Below are positions 1-14,472 of a DNA stretch of 64,000 bases, one piece after another. The translations under genes were made by a program, and so were the position numbers. Positions within the stretch are counted from its first letter, which is position 1. Each line of letters starts with the position of its first letter. Location of the stretch: positions 47,049,335 through 47,113,334 of the forward strand of contig OX352762.1 in assembly GCA_947095585.1 (NCBI GenBank), given 5' to 3'. Origin of the DNA: Nephrocerus scutellatus (lineage: Eukaryota; Arthropoda; Insecta; Diptera; Pipunculidae). The notes under the pieces were generated by a model. That model did not search any database and was not told the origin of the DNA. It saw only the letters and a program-made list of their open reading frames with translations.

Positions 1-340
1 GACCATAATGATCATATTCCACAATTTCCATAGGAAGAAGTCTGATAGTCGCATCTTATTTCTACATTCTGAATTTCCTGAGAATTGCGTGGGAAATTGA
101 TTTGTTCCAGAAATTCCAGACCATAATGATCATATTCCAGAATTTCCATAGGAAGAAGTCTTTTAGTCGCATCTTAGTCCTTCATTCCGAATTTCATGCG
201 AATCGCTTGAGAAACTGATTTGTTCCTGCAATTCCAGACGATAATGATCATATTCCAGAATTTCCATAGGAAAAAGTCTTATAGTCGCATCTTAGTCCTA
301 CATTCCGAATTTCCTGCGAATCGCTTGAGAAATTGATTTG

Positions 341-408
341 TTCCAGAAATTCCAGACCATAATGATCATATTCCAGAAATTCCAGACCATAATGATCATA
401 TTCCAGAA
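341..408. repeat. 30-bp duplication inside a monomer (148-bp variant), first example
   Basis: The box TTCCAGAA occurs at 341, 371 and 401, so the 30-bp piece from one box to the next is present twice where normal monomers have it once. The monomer becomes 148 bp. The same variant recurs near 1551, 11,729, 15,653, 17,925, 21,731, 24,474, 30,286, 33,030, 37,920, 40,425, 41,638, 44,117, 47,653, 48,754, 49,492 and 51,477. In the 11-33 kb copies the first piece carries ccatagtgatc. It is a reliable marker of the larger repeat units, and their lengths are multiples of 118 plus 30. Confidence 0.92.
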
Positions 409-3400
409 TTTCCATAGGAAGAAGTCTAATAGTCGCATCTTAGTCACACATTCCGGATTTCATGCGAATCTCTTGAGAAATTGCTTTATTCCAGAAATTC
501 CAGACAAAAATGATCATATTCCAGAAGTTCCATAGGAAGAAATCTTATATTCACATCTTAGTCCTACATTCCGAATATCATGCGAATCGCTTGAGAAATT
601 GATTTGTTCCTGAAATTCCAGACCATTATGATCATATTGCAGAATTTCCATAGGAAGAAATCTTATATTCACATCTTAGTCCTACATTCCGAATCTCATG
701 CGAATCGCTTGAGAAACTGATTTGTTCCTGAAATTCCAGACCATTATGATCATTTTCCAGAATTTCCATAGGAAGAAGTCTTATAGTCGCATCTTAGTTC
801 TACATTCCGAATTTCATGCGAATTGCTTGAGAAATTGATTTGTTCCAGAAATTCCAGACCATAATGATCATATTCCAGAATTTCCAAAGGAAGAAATCTT
901 ATAGTCGCATCGTAGTTCTACATTCCGAATTTCATGCGAATCGCTTGAGAAATTGATTTGTTCCAGAAATTCCAGACGATAATGGTCATATTCCAGAATT
1001 TCCATAGGAAGAAGTCTAATAGTGTCATCTTCGTTCTACATTCCGAATTTCATGCCAATCGCTTGAGAAATTGATTTATTCCAGAAATTCCAGACCATAA
1101 TGATGATATTCCAGAATTTACATAGGAAAAAATCTTATAGTCGCATCTTAGTTCCACATTCCGAATTTCATGCGAATTGCTTGAGAAATTGATTTGTTCC
1201 AGAAATTCCAGACCATAATGATCATATTCCAGAATTTCCAAAGGAAGAAATCTTATAGTCGCATCGTAGTTCTACATTCCGAATTTCATGCGAATCGCTT
1301 GAGAAATTGATTTGTTCCAGAAATTCCAGACGATAATGGTCATATTCCAGAATTTCGATAGGAAGAAGTCTGATAGTCGCATCTTAGTTCTACATTCCGA
1401 ATTTCCTGCGAATCGCTTGGGAAATTGATTTTTTCCAGAAATTCCAGACGATAATGATCATATTCCAGAATTTCCATAGGAAAAAGTCTTATAGTCGCAT
1501 CTTAGTCCTACATTCCGAATTTCCTGCGAATCGCTTGAGAAATTGATTTGTTCCAGAAATTCCAGACCATAATGATCATATTCCAGAAATTCCAGACCAT
1601 AATGATCATATTCCAGAATTTCCATAGGAAGAAGTCTAATAGTCGCATCTTAGTCACACATTCCGGATTTCATGCGAATCTCTTGGGAAATTGCTTTATT
1701 CCAGAAATTCCAGACAAAAATGATCATATTCCAGAAGTTCCATAGGAAGAAATCTTATATTCACATCTTAGTCCTACATTCCGAATCTCATGCGAATCGC
1801 TTGAGAAATTGATTTGTTCCTGAAATTCCAGACCATTATGATCATATTGCAGAATTTCCATAGGAAGAAATCTTATATTCACATCTTAGTCCTACATTCC
1901 GAATCTCATGCGAATCGCTTGAGAAACTGATTTGTTCCTGAAATTCCAGACCATTATGATCATATTCCAGAATTTCCATAGGAAGAAGTCTAATAGTCGC
2001 ATCTAAGTTCTACATTCCGAATTTCATGCGAATCGCTTGGGAAATGGATTTGTTCCTGAAATTCCAGACCATAATGATCATATTCCAGAATTTCTATAGG
2101 AAGAAGTCTAATAGTGGCATCTTAGTTCTACATTCCGAATTTCATGCGAATTGCTTGAGAAATTGATTTATTCCAGAAATTCCAGACCATAATGATCATA
2201 TTTCAGAATTTCCATAGGAAGAAATCTTATAGTCGCATCGTAGTTCTAAATTCCGAATTTCATGCGAATCGCTTGAGAAATTTATTTGTTCCGAAATTCC
2301 AGACCATAATGATCATATTCCACAATTTCCATAGGAAGAAGTCTGATAGTCGCATCTTAGTTCTACATTCTGAATTTCCTGCGAATTGCTTGGGAAATTG
2401 ATTTGTTCCAGAAATTCCAGACAAAAATGATCATATTCCAGAAGTTCCATAGGAAGAAATCTTATATTCACATCTTCGTCCTACATTCCGAATTTCATGC
2501 GAATCGCTTGAGAAATTACTTTGTTCCAGAAATTCCAGACAATAATGATCATATTCCAGAATTTCCATAGGAAGAAGTCTTATAGTCGCATCTTAGTTCT
2601 ACATTCCGAATTTCATGCGAATTGCTTGAGAAATTGATTTGTTCCAGAAATTCCAGACCATAATGATCATATTCCAGAATTTCCAAAGGAAGAAATCTTA
2701 TAGTCGCATCGTAGTTCTACATTCCGAATTTCATGCGAATCGCTTGAGAAATTGATTTGTTCCAGAAATTCCAGACGATAATGGTCATATTCCAGAATTT
2801 CCATAGGAAGAAGTCTAATAGTGGCATCTTAGTTCTACATTCCGAATTTCATGCCAATCGCTTGAGAAATTGATTTATTCCAGAAATTCCAGACCATAAT
2901 GATCATATTCCAGAATTTCCATAGGAAGAAATCTTATATTCACATCTTAGTCCTACATTCCGAATCTCATGCGAATCGCTTGAGAAATTGATTTGTTCCT
3001 GAAATTCCAGACCATTATGATCATATTCCAGAATTTCCATAGGAAGAAGTCTAATAGTCGCATCTAAGTTCAACATTCCGAATTTCATGCGAATCGCTTG
3101 GGAAATGGATTTGTTCCTGAAATTCCAGACCATAATGATCATATTCCAGAATTTCTATAGGAAGAAGTCTGATAGTCGCATCTATGTTCTACATTCCGAA
3201 TTTCCTGCGAATCGCTTGAGAAATTGATTTATTCCAGAAATTCCAGACCATAATGATCATATTCCAGAATTTCCATAGGAAGAAATCTTATAGTCGCATC
3301 TTAGTTCTACATTCCGAATTTCATGCGGATCGCTTGGGAAATTGATTTGTTCCAGAAATTCCAGACCATAATGATCATATTCCAGAATTTCCATAGGAAG

Positions 3401-6400
3401 AAATCTTATAGTCGCATCGTAGTTCTAAATTCCGAAGTTCATGCGAATCGCTTGAGAAATTGATTTGTTCCAGAAATTCCAGACCATAATGATCATATTC
3501 CACAATTTCAATAGGAAGAAGTCTGATAGTCGCATCTTATTTCTACATTCTGAATTTCCTGAGAATTGCGTGGGAAATTGATTTGTTCCAGAAATTCCAG
3601 ACCATAATGATCATATTCCAGAATTTCCATAGGAAGAAATCTTATAGTCGCATCTTAGTTCTACATTCCGAATTTCATGCGAATCGCTTGAGAAATTGAA
3701 TTGTTCCAGAAATTCCAGACAATAATGATCATATTCTAGAATTTCCATAGGAAGAAGTCTTACAGTTGCATTTTAGTCCTACATTCCGAATTTCATGCGA
3801 ATCGCTTGCGAAATTGATTTGTTCCAGAAATTCCAGACTATAATGATCATACTCCAGAATTTCCATAGGAAGAAGTCTGATAGTAGCATCTTAGTTCTAC
3901 ATTCCGCATTTCATGCGAATCGCTTAAGAAATTGATTTATTCCAGAAATTCCAGACAAAAATGATCATATTCCAGAAGTTCCATAGGAAGAAATCTTATA
4001 TTCACATCTTAGTCCTACATTCCGAATCTCATGCGAATCGCTTGAGAAATTGATTTGTTCCTGAAATTCCAGACCATTATGATCATATTGCAGAATTTCC
4101 ATAGGAAGAAATCTTATATTCACATCTTAGTCCTACATTCCGAATCTCATGCGAATCGCTTGAGAAACTGATTTGTTCCTGAAATTCCAGACCATTATGA
4201 TCATATTCCAGAATTTCCATAGGAAGAAGTCTAATAGTCGCATCTAAGTTCTACATTCCGAATTTCATGCGAATCGCTTGGGAAATGGATTTGTTCCTGA
4301 AATTCCAGACCATAATGATCATATTCCAGAATTTCTATAGGAAGAAGTCTAATAGTGGCATCTTAGTTCTACATTCCGAATTTCATGCGAATCGCTTGAG
4401 AAATTGATTTATTCCAGAAATTCCAGACCATAATGATCATATTCCAGAATTTCCATAGGAAGAAATCTTATAGTCGCATCGTAGTTCTAAATTCCGAATT
4501 TCATGCGAATCGCTTGAGAAATTTATTTGTTCCCGAAATTCCAGACCATAATGATCATATTCCACAATTTCCATAGGAAGAAGTCTGATAGTCGCATCTT
4601 AGTTCTACATTCTGAATTTCCTGCGAATTGCTTGGGAAATTGATTTGTTCCAGAAATTCCAGACAAAAATGATCATATTCCAGAAGTTCCATAGGAAGAA
4701 ATCTTATATTCACATCTTCGTCCTACATTCCGAATTTCATGCGAATCGCTTGAGAAATTACTTTGTTCCAGAAATTCCAGACAATAATGATCATATTCCA
4801 GAATTTCCATAGGAAGAAGTCTGATAGTCGCATCTTAGTTCTACATTCCGCATTTCATGCGAATCGCTTAAGAAATTGATTTGTTCCAGAAATTCCAGAC
4901 CATAATGATGATATTCCAGAATTTCCATAGGAAAAAATCTTATAGTCGCATCTTAGTTCTACATTCCGAATTTCATGCGAATTGCTTGAGAAATTGATTT
5001 GTTCCAGAAATTCCAGACCATAATGATCATATTCCAGAATTTCTAAAGGAAGAAATCTTATAGTCGCATCGTAGTTCTAAATTCCGAAGTTCATGCGAAT
5101 CGCTTGAGAAATTGATTTGTTCCAGAAATTCCAGACCATAATGATGATATTCCAGAATTTCCATAGGAAAAAATCTTATAGTCGCATCTTAGATCTACAT
5201 TCCGAATTTCATGCGAATTGCTTGAGAAATTGATTTGTTCCAGAAATTCCAGACCATAATGATCATATTCCAGAATTTCCAAAGGAAGAAATCTTATAGT
5301 CGCATCGTAGTTCTACATTCCGAATTTCATGCGAATCGCTTGAGAAATTGATTTGTTCCAGAAATTCCAGACGATAATGGTCATATTCCAGAATTTCCAT
5401 AGGAAGAAGTCTAATAGTGGCATCTTAGTTCTACATTCCGAATTTCATGCCAATCGCTTGAGAAATTGATTTATTCCAGAAATTCCAGACCATAATGATC
5501 ATATTCCAGAATTTCCATAGGAAGAAATCTTAAAGTCGCATCTTAGTTCTACTTTCCGAATTTCATGCGAATCGCTTGGGAAATTGATTTGTTCCAGAAA
5601 TTCCAGACCATAATGATCATATTCCAGAATTTCCATAGGAAGAAATCTTATAGTCGCATCGTAGTTCTAAATTCCGAAGTTCATGCGAATCGCTTGAGAA
5701 ATTGATTTGTTCCAGAAATTCCAGACCATAATGATCATATTCCACAATTTCAATAGGAAGAAGTCTGATAGTCGCATCTTATTTCTACATTCTGAATTTC
5801 ATGCGAATCGCTTGAGAAATTGAATTGTTCCAGAAATTCCAGACAATAATGATCATATTCTAGAATTTCCATAGGAAGAAGTCTTACAGTTGCATCTTAG
5901 TCCTACATTCCGAATTTCATGCGAATCGCTTGCGAAATTGATTTGTTCCAGAAATTCCAGACTATAATGATCATACTCCAGAATTTCCATAGGAAGAAGT
6001 CTGATAGTCGCATCTTAGTTCTACATTCCGCATTTCATGCGAATCGCTTAAGAAATTGATTTGTTCCAGAAATTCCAGACCATAATGATGATATTCCAGA
6101 ATTTCCATAGGAAAAAATCTTATAGTCGCATCTTAGTTCTACATTCCGAATTTCATGCGAATTGCTTGAAAAATTGATTTGTTCCAGAAATTCCAGACCA
6201 TAATGATCATATTCCAGAATTTGCAAAGGAAGAAATCTTATAGTCGCATCGTAGTTCTACATTCCGAATTTCATGCGAATCGCTTGAGAAATTGATTTGT
6301 TCCAGAAATTCCAGACGATAATGGTCATATTCCAGAATTTCCATAGGAAGAAGTCTGATAGTCGCATCTTAGTTCTACATTCCGAATTTCCTGCGAATCG

Positions 6401-7715
6401 CTCTGGAAATTGATTTTTTCCAGAAATTCCAGACCATAATGATCATATTCCAGAATTTCCAAAGGAAGAAGTCTTTTAGTCGCATCTTAGTCCTTCATTC
6501 CGAATTTCATGCGAATCGCTTGAGAAACTGATTTGTTCCTGCAATTCCAGACGATAATGATCATATTCCAGAATTTCCATAGGAAAAAGTCTTATAGTCG
6601 CATCTTAGTCCTACATTCCGAATTTCCTGCGAATCGCTTGAGAAATTGATTTGTTCCAGAAATTCCAGACCATAGTGATCATATTCCAGAATTTCCATAG
6701 GAAGAAGTCTAATAGTCGCATCTTAGTCACACATTCCGGATTTCATGCGAATCTCTTGGGAAATTGCTTTATTCCAGAAATTCCAGACAAAAATGATCAT
6801 ATTCCAGAAGTTCCATAGGAAGAAATCTTATATTCACATCTTAGTCCTACATTCCGAATCTCATGCGAATCGCTTGAGAAATTGATTTGTTCCTGAAATT
6901 CCAGACCATTATGATCATATTGCAGAATTTCCATAGGAAGAAGTCTTATAGTCGCATCTTAGTCCTACATTCCGAATTTCATGCGAATCTCTTGGGAAAT
7001 TGCTATATTCCAGAAATTCCAGACAAAAATGATCATATTCCAGAAGTTCCATAGGAAGAAATCTTATATTCACATCTTAGTCCTACATTCCGAATTTCAT
7101 GCGAATCGCTTGAGAAATTGATTTGTTCCAGAAATTCCAGACCATAATGATCATATTCCAGAATTTCCATAGGAAGAAGTCTGATAGTCGCATCTATGTT
7201 CTACATTCCGAATTTCCTGCGAATCGCTTGAGAAATTGATTTGTTCCAGAAATTCCAGACCATAATGATCATATTCCAGAATTTCCATAGGAAAAAATCT
7301 TATAGTCGCATCTTAGTTCTACATTCCGAATTTCATGCGAATTGCTTGAGAAATTGATTTGTTCCAGAAATTCCAGACCATAATGATCATATTCCAGAAT
7401 TTCCAAAGGAAGAAATCTTATAGTCGCATCGTAGTTCTACATTCCGAATTTCATGCGAATCGCTTGAGAAATTGATTTGTTCCAGAAATTCCAGACGATA
7501 ATGGTCGTATTCCAGAATTTCCATAGGAAGAAGTCTAATAGTGGCATCTTAGTTCTACATTCCGAATTTCATGAGAATCGCTTGAGAAATTGATTTATTC
7601 CAGAAATTCCAGACCATAATGATCATATTCCAGAATTTCCATAGGAAGAAATCTTATATTCACATCGTAGTTCTAAATTCCGAATTTCATGCGAATCGCT
7701 TGAGAAATTTATTTG

Positions 7716-9367
7716 TTCCCGAAATTCCAGACCATAATGATCATATTCCACAATTTCCATAGGAAGAAGTCTGATAGTCGCATCTTAGTTCTACATTCTG
7801 AATTTCCTGCGAATTGCTTGGGAAATTGATTTGTTCCAGAAATTCCAGACAAAAATGATCATATTCCAGAAGTTCCATAGGAAGAAATCTTATATTCACA
7901 TCTTCGTCCTACATTCCGAATTTCATGCGAATCGCTTGAGAAATTACTTTGTTCCAGAAATTCCAGACAATAATGATCATATTCCAGAATTTCCATAGGA
8001 AGAAGTCTTATAGTCGCATCTTAGTTCTACATTCCGAATTTCATGCGAATTGCTTGAGAAATTGATTTGTTCCAGAAATTCCAGACCATAATGATCATAT
8101 TCCAGAATTTCCAAAGGAAGAAATCTTATAGTCGCATCGTAGTTCTACATTCCGAATTTCATGCGAATCGCTTGAGAAATTGATTTGTTCCAGAAATTCC
8201 AGACGATAATGGTCATATTCCAGAATTTCCATAGGAAGAAGTCTAATAGTGGCATCTTAGTTCTACATTCCGAATTTCATGCCAATCGCTTGAGAAATTG
8301 ATTTATTCCAGAAATTCCAGACCATAATGATCATATTCCAGAATTTCCATAGGAAGAAATCTTATATTCACATCTTAGTCCTACATTCCGAATCTCATGC
8401 GAATCGCTTGAGAAATTGATTTGTTCCTGAAATTCCAGACCATTATGATCATATTCCAGAATTTCCATAGGAAGAAGTCTAATAGTCGCATCTAAGTTCA
8501 ACATTCCGAATTTCATGCGAATCGCTTGGGAAATGGATTTGTTCCTGAAATTCCAGACCATAATGATCATATTCCAGAATTTCTATAGGAAGAAGTCTGA
8601 TAGTCGCATCTATGTTCTACATTCCGAATTTCCTGCGAATCGCTTGAGAAATTGATTTATTCCAGAAATTCCAGACCATAATGATCATATTCCAGAATTT
8701 CCATAGGAAGAAATCTTATAGTCGCATCTTAGTTCTACATTCCGAATTTCATGCGAATCGCTTGGGAAATTGATTTGTTCCAGAAATTCCAGACCATAAT
8801 GATCATATTCCAGAATTTCCATAGGAAGAAATCTTATAGTCGCATCGTAGTTCTAAATTCCGAAGTTCATGCGAATCGCTTGAGAAATTGATTTGTTCCA
8901 GAAATTCCAGACCATAATGATCATATTCCACAATTTCAATAGGAAGAAGTCTGATAGTCGCATCTTATTTCTACATTCTGAATTTCCTGAGAATTGCGTG
9001 GGAAATTGATTTGTTCCAGAAATTCCAGACCATAATGATCATATTCCAGAATTTCCATAGGAAGAAATCTTATAGTCGCATCTTAGTTCTACATTCCGAA
9101 TTTCATGCGAATCGCTTGAGAAATTGAATTGTTCCAGAAATTCCAGACAATAATGATCATATTCTAGAATTTCCATAGGAAGAAGTCTTACAGTTGCATC
9201 TTAGTCCTACATTCCGAATTTCATGCGAATCGCTTGCGAAATAGATTTGTTCCAGAAATTCCAGACTATAATGATCATATTCCAGAATTTCCATAGGAAG
9301 ATGTCTGATAGTCGCATCTTAGTTCTACATTCCGCATTTCATGCGAATCGCTTAAGAAATTGATTTG
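7716..9367. repeat. 14-monomer higher-order repeat unit (1,652 bp), copy a
   Basis: The rare monomer variant ttcccgaaattccag begins at 7716 and again at 9368, exactly 1,652 bp (14 x 118) apart, with the same ordered set of variant monomers between. The order is cacaatttcc, acaaaaatg/agaagttcc, attactttg, cgataatggtc, ttatattcacatc, ccattatgatc, ctatgttctac, aaattccgaagttc, cacaatttcaatagg, tacagttgc and ccgcatttc. A diverged, slightly shorter relative lies at about 2,290-3,935. Confidence 0.88.
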
Positions 9368-11016
9368 TTCCCGAAATTCCAGACCATAATGATCATATTC
9401 CACAATTTCCATAGGAAGAAGTCTGATAGTCGCATCTTAGTTCTACATTCTGAATTTCCTGCGAATTGCTTGGGAAATTGATTTGTTCCAGAAATTCCAG
9501 ACAAAAATGATCATATTCCAGAAGTTCCATAGGAAGAAATCTTATATTCACATCTTCGTCCTACATTCCGAATTTCATGCGAATCGCTTGAGAAATTACT
9601 TTGTTCCAGAAATTCCAGACAATAATGATCATATTCCAGAATTTTCATAGGAAGAAGTCTTATAGTCGCATCTTAGTTCTACATTCCGAATTTCATGCGA
9701 ATTGCTTGAGAAATTGATTTGTTCCAGAAATTCCAGACCATAATGATCATATTCCAGAATTTCCAAAGGAAGAAATCTTATAGTCGCATCGTAGTTCTAC
9801 ATTCCGAATTTCATGCGAATCGCTTGAGAAATTGATTTGTTCCAGAAATTCCAGACGATAATGGTCATATTCCAGAATTTCCATAGGAAGTAGTCTAATA
9901 ATGGCATCTTAGTTCTACATTCCGAATTTCATGCCAATCGCTTGAGAAATTGATTTATTCCAGAAATTCCAGACCATAATGATCATATTCCAGAATTTCC
10001 ATAGGAAGAAATCTTATATTCACATCTTAGTCCTACATTCCGAATCTCATGCGAATCGCTTGAGAAATTGATTTGTTCCTGAAATTCCAGACCATTATGA
10101 TCATATTCCAGAATTTCCATAGGAAGAAGTCTAATAGTCGCATCTAAGTTCAACATTCCGAATTTCATGCGAATCGCTTGGGAAATGGATTTGTTCCTGA
10201 AATTCCAGACCATAATGATCATATTCCAGAATTTCTATAGGAAGAAGTCTGATAGTCGCATCTATGTTCTACATTCCGAATTTCCTGCGAATCGCTTGAG
10301 AAATTGATTTATTCCAGAAATTCCAGACCATAATGATCATATTCCAGAATTTCCATAGGAAGAAATCTTATAGTCGCATCTTAGTTCTACATTCCGAATT
10401 TCATGCGAATCGCTTGGGAAATTGATTTGTTCCAGAAATTCCAGACCATAATGATCGTATTCCAGAATTTCCATAGGAAGAAATCTTATAGTCGCATCGT
10501 AGTTCTAAATTCCGAAGTTCATGCGAATCGCTTGAGAATTTTGATTTGTTCCAGAAATTCCAGACCATAATGATCATATTCCACAATTTCAATAGGAAGA
10601 AGTCTGATAGTCGCATCTTATTTCTACATTCTGAATTTCCTGAGAATTGCGTGGGAAATTGATTTGTTCCAGAAATTCCAGACCATAATGATCATATTCC
10701 AGAATTTCCATACGAAGAAATCTTATAGTCGCATCTTAGTTCTACATTCCGAATTTCATGCGAATCGCTTGAGAAATTGAATTGTTCCAGAAATTCCAGA
10801 CAATAATGATCATATTCTAGAATTTCCATAGGAAGAAGTCTTACAGTTGCATCTTAGTCCTACATTCCGAATTTCATGCGAATCGCTTGCGAAATTGATT
10901 TGTTCCTGAAATTCCAGACTATAATGATCATATTCCAGAATTTCCATAGGAAGAAATCTTATAGTCGCATCTTAGTTCTACATTCCGAATTTCATGCGAA
11001 TCGCTTGAGAAATTGA
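9368..11016. repeat. 14-monomer higher-order repeat unit, copy b
   Basis: Direct tandem continuation of the 7,716-9,367 unit with the same order of variant monomers. The open-frame landmark at 8,331 recurs at 9,983, which is 1,652 bp later. One extra base is present near 10,538 (gagaattttgattt). The last monomers depart from the pattern and run into a different segment at about 10.9-11.0 kb, so the right edge is approximate. Confidence 0.8.
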
Positions 11017-12820
11017 ATTGTTCCAGAAATTCCAGACAATAATGATCATATTCTAGAATTTCCATAGGAAGAAGTCTTACAGTTGCATCTTAGTCCTACA
11101 TTCCGAATTTCATGCGAATCGCTTGCGAAATTGATTTGTTCCAGAAATTCCAGACTATAATGATCATACTCCAGAATTTCCATAGGAAGAAGTCTGATAG
11201 TCGCATCTTAGTTCTACATTCCGCATTTCATGCGAATCGCTTAAGAAATTGATTTGTTCCAGAAATTCCAGACCATAATGATGATATTCCAGAATTTCCA
11301 TAGGAAAAAATCTTATAGTCGCATCTTAGTTCTACATTCCGAATTTCATGCGAATTGCTTGAGAAATTGATTTGTTCCAGAAATTCCAGACGATAATGGT
11401 CATATTCCAGAATTTCCATAGGAAGAAGTCTGATAGTCGCATCTTAGTTCTACATTCCGAATTTCCTGCGAATCGCTCTGGAAATTGATTTTTTCCAGAA
11501 ATTCCAGACCATAATGATCATATTCCAGAATTTCCAAAGGAAGAAGTCTTTTAGTCGCATCTTAGTCCTTCATTCCGAATTTCATGCGAATCGCTTGAGA
11601 AACTGATTTGTTCCTGCAATTCCAGACGATAATGATCATATTCCAGAATTTCCATAGGAAAAAGTCTTATAGTCGCATCTTAGTCCTACATTCCGAATTT
11701 CCTGCGAATCGCTTGAGAAATTGATTTGTTCCAGAAATTCCAGACCATAGTGATCATATTCCAGAAATTCCAGACCATAATGATCATATTCCAGAATTTC
11801 CATAGGAAGAAGTCTAATAGTCGCATCTTAGTCACACATTCCGGATTTCATGCGAATCTCTTGGGAAATTGCTTTATTCCAGAAATTCCAGACAAAAATG
11901 ATCATATTCCAGAAGTTCCATAGGAAGAAATCTTATATACACATCTTAGTCCTACATTCCGAATCTCATGCGAATCGCTTGAGAAATTGATTTGTTCCTG
12001 AAATTCCAGACCATTATGATCATATTGCAGAATTTCCATAGGAAGAAGTCTTATAGTCGCATCTTAGTCCTACATTCCGAATTTCATGCGAATCTCTTGG
12101 GAAATTGCTTTATTCCAGAAATTCCAGACAAAAATGATCATATTCCAGAAGTTCCATAGGAAGAAATCTTATATTCACATCTTAGTCCTACATTCCGAAT
12201 TTCATGCGAATCGCTTGAGAAATTGATTTGTTCCAGAAATTCCAGACCATAATGATCATATTCCAGAATTTCCATAGGAAGAAGTCTGATAGTCGCATCT
12301 ATGTTCTACATTCCGAATTTCCTGCGAATCGCTTGAGAAATTGATTTGTTCCAGAAATTCCAGACCATAATGATCATATTCCAGAATTTCCATAGGAAAA
12401 AATCTTATAGTCGCATCTTAGTTCTACATTCCGAATTTCATGCGAATTGCTTGAGAAATTGATTTGTTCCAGAAATTCCAGACCATAATGATCATATTCC
12501 AGAATTTCCAAAGGAAGAAATCTTATAGTCGCATCGTAGTTCTACATTCCGAATTTCATGCGAATCGCTTGAGAAATTGATTTGTTCCAGAAATTCCAGA
12601 CGATAATGGTCATATTCCAGAATTTCCATAGGAAGAAGTCTAATAGTGGCATCTTAGTTCTACATTCCGAATTTCATGCGAATCGCTTGAGAAATTGATT
12701 CATTCCAGAAATTCCAGACCATAATGATCATATTCCAGAATTTCCATAGGAAGAAATCTTATATTCACATCGTAGTTCTAAATTCCGAATTTCATGCGAA
12801 TCGCTTGAGAAATTTATTTG

Positions 12821-14472
12821 TTCCCGAAATTCCAGACCATAATGATCATATTCCACAATTTCCATAGGAAGAAGTCTGATAGTCGCATCTTAGTTCTACA
12901 TTCTGAATTTCCTGCGAATTGCTTGGGAAATTGATTTGTTCCAGAAATTCCAGACAAAAATGATCATATTCCAGAAGTTCCATAGGAAGAAATCTTATAT
13001 TCACATCTTCGTCCTACATTCCGAATTTCATGCGAATCGCTTGAGAAATTACTTTGTTCCAGAAATTCCAGACAATAATGATCATATTCCAGAATTTCCA
13101 TAGGAAGAAGTCTTATAGTCGCATCTTAGTTCTACATTCCGAATTTCATGCGAATTGCTTGAGAAATTGATTTGTTCCAGAAATTCCAGACCATAATGAT
13201 CATATTCCAGAATTTCCAAAGGAAGAAATCTTATAGTCGCATCGTAGTTCTACATTCCGAATTTCATGCGAATCGCTTGAGAAATTGATTTGTTCTAGAA
13301 ATTCCACACGATAATGGTCATATTCCAGAATTTCCATAGGAAGAAGTCTAATAGTGGCATCTTAGTTCTACATTCCGAATTTCATGCCAATCGCTTGAGA
13401 AATTGATTTATTCCAGAAATTCCAGACCATAATGATCATATTCCAGAATTTCCATAGGAAGAAATCTTATATTCACATCTTAGTCCTACATTCCGAATCT
13501 CATGCGAATCGCTTGAGAAATTTATTTGTTCCTGAAATTCCAGACCATTATGATCATATTCCAGAATTTCCATAGGAAGAAGTCTAATAGTCGCATCTAA
13601 GTTCAACATTCCGAATTTCATGCGAATCGCTTGGGAAATGGATTTGTTCCAGAAATTCCAGACCATAATGATCATATTCCAGAATTTCTATAGGAAGAAG
13701 TCTGATAGTCGCATCTATGTTCTACATTCCGAATTTCCTGCGAATCGCTTGAGAAATTGATTTATTCCAGAAATTCCAGACCATAATGATCATATTCCAG
13801 AATTTCCATAGGAAGAAATCTTATAGTCGCATCTTAGTTCTACATTCCGAATTTCATGCGAATCGCTTGGGAAATTGATTTGTTCCAGAAATTCCAGACC
13901 ATAATGATCATATTCCAGAATTTCCATAGGAAGAAATCTTATAGTCGCATCGTAGTTCTAAATTCCGAAGTTCATGCGAATCGCTTGAGAAATTGATTTG
14001 TTCCAGAAATTCCAGACCATAATGATCATATTCCACAATTTCAATAGGAAGAAGTCTGATAGTCGCATCTTATTTCTACATTCTGAATTTCCTGAGAATT
14101 GCGTGGGAAATTGATTTGTTCCAGAAATTCCAGACCATAATGATCATATTCCAGAATTTCCATAGGAAGAAATCTTATAGTCGCATCTTAGTTCTACATT
14201 CCGAATTTCATGCGAATCGCTTGAGAAATTTAATTGTTCCAGAAATTCCAGACAATAATGATCATATTCTAGAATTTCCATAGGAAGAAGTCTTACAGTT
14301 GCATCTTAGTCCTACATTCCGAATTTCATGCGAATCGCTTGCGAAATTGATTTGTTCCAGAAATTCCAGACTATAATGATCATACTCCAGAATTTCCATA
14401 GGAAGAAGTCTGATAGTCGCATCTTAGTTCTACATTCCGCATTTCATGCGAATCGCTTGAGAAATTTATTTG
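12821..14472. repeat. 14-monomer higher-order repeat unit, copy c
   Basis: The landmark ttcccgaaat is at 12,821 and again at 14,473, exactly 1,652 bp apart. The variant order is the same as in the 7.7-11.0 kb copies, here with cacacgataatgg in place of cagacgataatgg. Its core recurs at about 16.05-17.5, 19.5-20.97, 22.1-23.6, 27.9-29.4 and 30.7-32.2 kb. Confidence 0.88.
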
